NCBI RefSeq assembly: GCF_014904065.1
Contig: NZ_JACXJG010000021.1
Location: 52,114 to 59,730, forward strand
Reading direction: 5' to 3'
Origin: Gulosibacter sediminis
Lineage (GTDB): Bacteria; Actinomycetota; Actinomycetes; Actinomycetales; Microbacteriaceae
DNA length: 7,617 bases
A model generated the notes under the pieces. That model was not told the origin of the DNA, did no database searches, and saw nothing but the letters and a program-made list of their open reading frames with translations. Below are positions 6,177-7,617 of the stretch, piece after piece (within the stretch, counting starts at the first letter, position 1; every line of letters starts with the position of its first letter). The translations under genes and the position numbers were made by a program.

Positions 6177-7172
6177 ATGGACATCGACGCCTACGCGGCC
6201 GCGCAACGCGCGGAATGGGAGCGGCTCAGCGAATTGTCGCGCAGCCGCCGACTTAGCGGCGCCGAATCGGATGCGCTCATCGCCCGGTACCAGGCCGGCG
6301 CCACCGACCTCTCGGCCATCCGCACGGCCACCGGCGACAGCGCCGAGAGCGTGCGCCTCTCGCTCGATCTCGCCCGGGCCCGCCGCCGCTTCACCCGCGT
6401 GCGCCGCAACGTGCTCGTCGTGTTGCGCGAGTTCTTCGTCGAGCAGCTGCCCGCATCGCTCTACAGCGTGCGCTGGTGGACCCTCGCGGCTGCGGTGCTC
6501 ACCGTCGTCGCGGCCGTGTTCTCGTACTTCTGGCACATGTCGAACCCCGAGATCCTCAGCTTCTACGGCAGCCAGTCGGGCCTGCAGCAGTATGCCGAGG
6601 AGGACTTCATCAACTACTACTCGGAGTATTCCGAGTCGGCCTTCACCGCCCAGGTGTTCACGAACAACGCGTTCATCGCGGCGCAGTGCATCGCGTTTGG
6701 CATCACCGGCATCTTTCCGATTTTCGTGTTGATTCAGAACGGCATCAGCCTGGGCATGTCGGCCGCCGTGCTCGCGTCGTTCGGGCACCTCGACGCGTTC
6801 TTCCTCTGGATCGCGCCGCACGGGCTGCTCGAGCTCACGATGATCTTCGTCGCGGGCGGGGCGGGCTTCGCGCTGTTCTGGTCGCTCGTTGTGCCCGGCA
6901 ACCGCACCCGCGTGGATGCGATGGGCGCGGCCGGGCGCACGCTCATCATCGTCGCGGTCGGCACCACGATCTTTCTGCTGCTCTCCGGACTCGTCGAGGG
7001 CTTCGTCACGCGGCAGGACTGGCCGTGGGCGGTGAAGATCGGCATCGGCGCGCTCGCGCTCGGCTCGTATCTCGCCTACGTCCTCGTGCTCGGCAGGCGC
7101 TCGTACCGGGCCGGGCATCGCGGCGATCTGCGCGCATCCGAGGCCGGCTATACCCAGGTCTATGCCGACTAA
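6177..7172 (+). CDS. Stage II sporulation protein M-like (SpoIIM/DUF95) membrane protein
   Basis: A 331-residue integral membrane protein of the SpoIIM (DUF95) family. The soluble N-terminal part (1-95) has the actinobacterial signature MDIDAYAAAQRAEWERLSEL, followed by RRLSGAESDALIARYQAGATDLS, a helical cytoplasmic region. About five hydrophobic helices follow (roughly 100-119, 166-187, 191-212, 217-240, 254-275, with a last one at 285-306). Family-typical residues include FTNN (161-164), QNGISLG (187-193) and PHGLLEL (214-220) with an acidic residue inside the membrane region. In Bacillus, SpoIIM belongs to the SpoIIDMP complex of engulfment; in actinobacteria lacking endospores the homologues occur with RDD, MoxR and DUF58 genes, and their role is not settled. 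ATG at 6177 is preferred because a -10-like element lies six bases upstream; ATG at 6159 (six codons longer) would overlap the RDD start. The following gene overlaps its last 11 bases. Confidence 0.9.
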   Translation: MDIDAYAAAQRAEWERLSELSRSRRLSGAESDALIARYQAGATDLSAIRTATGDSAESVRLSLDLARARRRFTRVRRNVLVVLREFFVEQLPASLYSVRWWTLAAAVLTVVAAVFSYFWHMSNPEILSFYGSQSGLQQYAEEDFINYYSEYSESAFTAQVFTNNAFIAAQCIAFGITGIFPIFVLIQNGISLGMSAAVLASFGHLDAFFLWIAPHGLLELTMIFVAGGAGFALFWSLVVPGNRTRVDAMGAAGRTLIIVAVGTTIFLLLSGLVEGFVTRQDWPWAVKIGIGALALGSYLAYVLVLGRRSYRAGHRGDLRASEAGYTQVYAD

Positions 7173-7617
7173 GGCGATGTCGCTGCGCAATCGCGTGCTC
7201 GTCTCCCTTATTGGCATCACCGCGATCACGCTGTTCATCACGACGCTCGTCGACTTCGTCATCGACTGGATCGACTACGACGAGCAGGTCGCCGGCGGCT
7301 TCGATCGCTCGTACGCCCAGGTGACCGAGCTCGCGCGCAACGGCGTCGACCCGGCGACGGGCGAGCCGTTCGCGTCGGCCGAGGCGCTCGTGCAGCTCGC
7401 GATTGAGCGCGCGGTGTCGGAGCCCGGGCAGGGCTTCCTCGGCATCGTCGACGGCGAGGCGCGATGGGCGGCGCCGACGACGGTGCCGCTGCGAGTCGAG
7501 GACGACCCGGAGTTCGTCGAGCGCGTCGAACGCGAGGTCGAGGGGGCGGGCGGCACGACCGAGCTCACCTTTGGCACTGCCGAGCGCACCTATCGCGTGC
7601 TGCTCGTGCCGATCGCG
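7162..7617 (+). CDS. Probable sensor histidine kinase, N-terminal part (cut by the window end)
   Basis: An open frame of 152 codons runs from ATG 7162 to the last base with no stop. The N-terminus is basic (MPTKAMSLRNRVLVSLIG) followed by one hydrophobic helix (about residues 11-35), then an acidic, soluble segment (36-152) containing DYDEQVAGGFDRSY, GFLGIVDG (about 91-98) and, at the end, TYRVLLVPIA. This plan (short basic tail, one membrane helix, extracytoplasmic sensor region with an 'F-G-I-V-D' strand and a late 'YRVLVVP' strand) is common in actinobacterial membrane histidine kinases, but the diagnostic HAMP, His-box and ATPase parts lie beyond the window, so a chemoreceptor-like or other membrane sensor cannot be excluded. 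An alternative start is ATG 7177 (MSLRNRVL), with AAGG only two bases before it. The 11-base overlap with the SpoIIM gene indicates co-transcription and probably translational coupling. Confidence 0.65.
   Translation, partial: MPTKAMSLRNRVLVSLIGITAITLFITTLVDFVIDWIDYDEQVAGGFDRSYAQVTELARNGVDPATGEPFASAEALVQLAIERAVSEPGQGFLGIVDGEARWAAPTTVPLRVEDDPEFVERVEREVEGAGGTTELTFGTAERTYRVLLVPIA

Noticed and set aside
5535..7262. 575-codon open frame on the minus strand across the SpoIIM and RDD genes
   Set aside because: It is antisense to SpoIIM, out of frame with RDD, and its product is Arg/Ala-rich without recognisable domains.

Overview
The window is GC-rich and densely coded, with strong G/C preference at third codon positions, almost no intergenic DNA and several junctions of 0-21 bases. 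This composition, the actinobacterial-style SpoIIM and RDD membrane proteins, the short non-HtpG type of HSP90 and at least one start that looks leaderless (TANNNT six bases before GTG) point to a high-GC actinomycete, plausibly Microbacteriaceae. The family placement is inference; no rRNA or other phylogenetic marker is present. No mobile element, CRISPR array, tRNA, rRNA or convincing rho-independent terminator was seen, and no stretch over 300 bases lacks a gene.

Layout. (1) Bases 25-1254, plus strand: a 12-helix-type MFS transporter with a good ribosome binding site. (2) Bases 1276-5294, plus strand: a two-gene unit made of an HSP90-family ATPase (591 aa) and, 11 bases downstream, a 743-aa acidic soluble protein that I read as a degenerate TPR-like helical-repeat protein. 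(3) Bases 5291-6160, minus strand: an RDD-domain membrane protein whose stop codon overlaps that of the repeat protein. (4) Bases 6177-7172, plus strand: a SpoIIM (stage II sporulation protein M-like) membrane protein, divergent from the RDD gene across 16 bases. (5) Bases 7162 to the window end, plus strand: the N-terminal part of a membrane protein that looks like a sensor histidine kinase, overlapping the end of the SpoIIM gene.

How they may work together. The HSP90 and its neighbour are very likely co-transcribed. In eukaryotes Hsp90 works with TPR co-chaperones, so a bacterial HSP90 paired with a TPR-like protein is the most interesting idea here: a possible chaperone/co-chaperone or client-adaptor pair. 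The divergent RDD/SpoIIM pair is a recurring actinobacterial envelope arrangement (often near MoxR and DUF58 genes) of poorly known function. The overlapping kinase-like gene suggests that this envelope module is tied to a two-component system continuing beyond the window. The MFS gene has no evident functional link to its neighbours.
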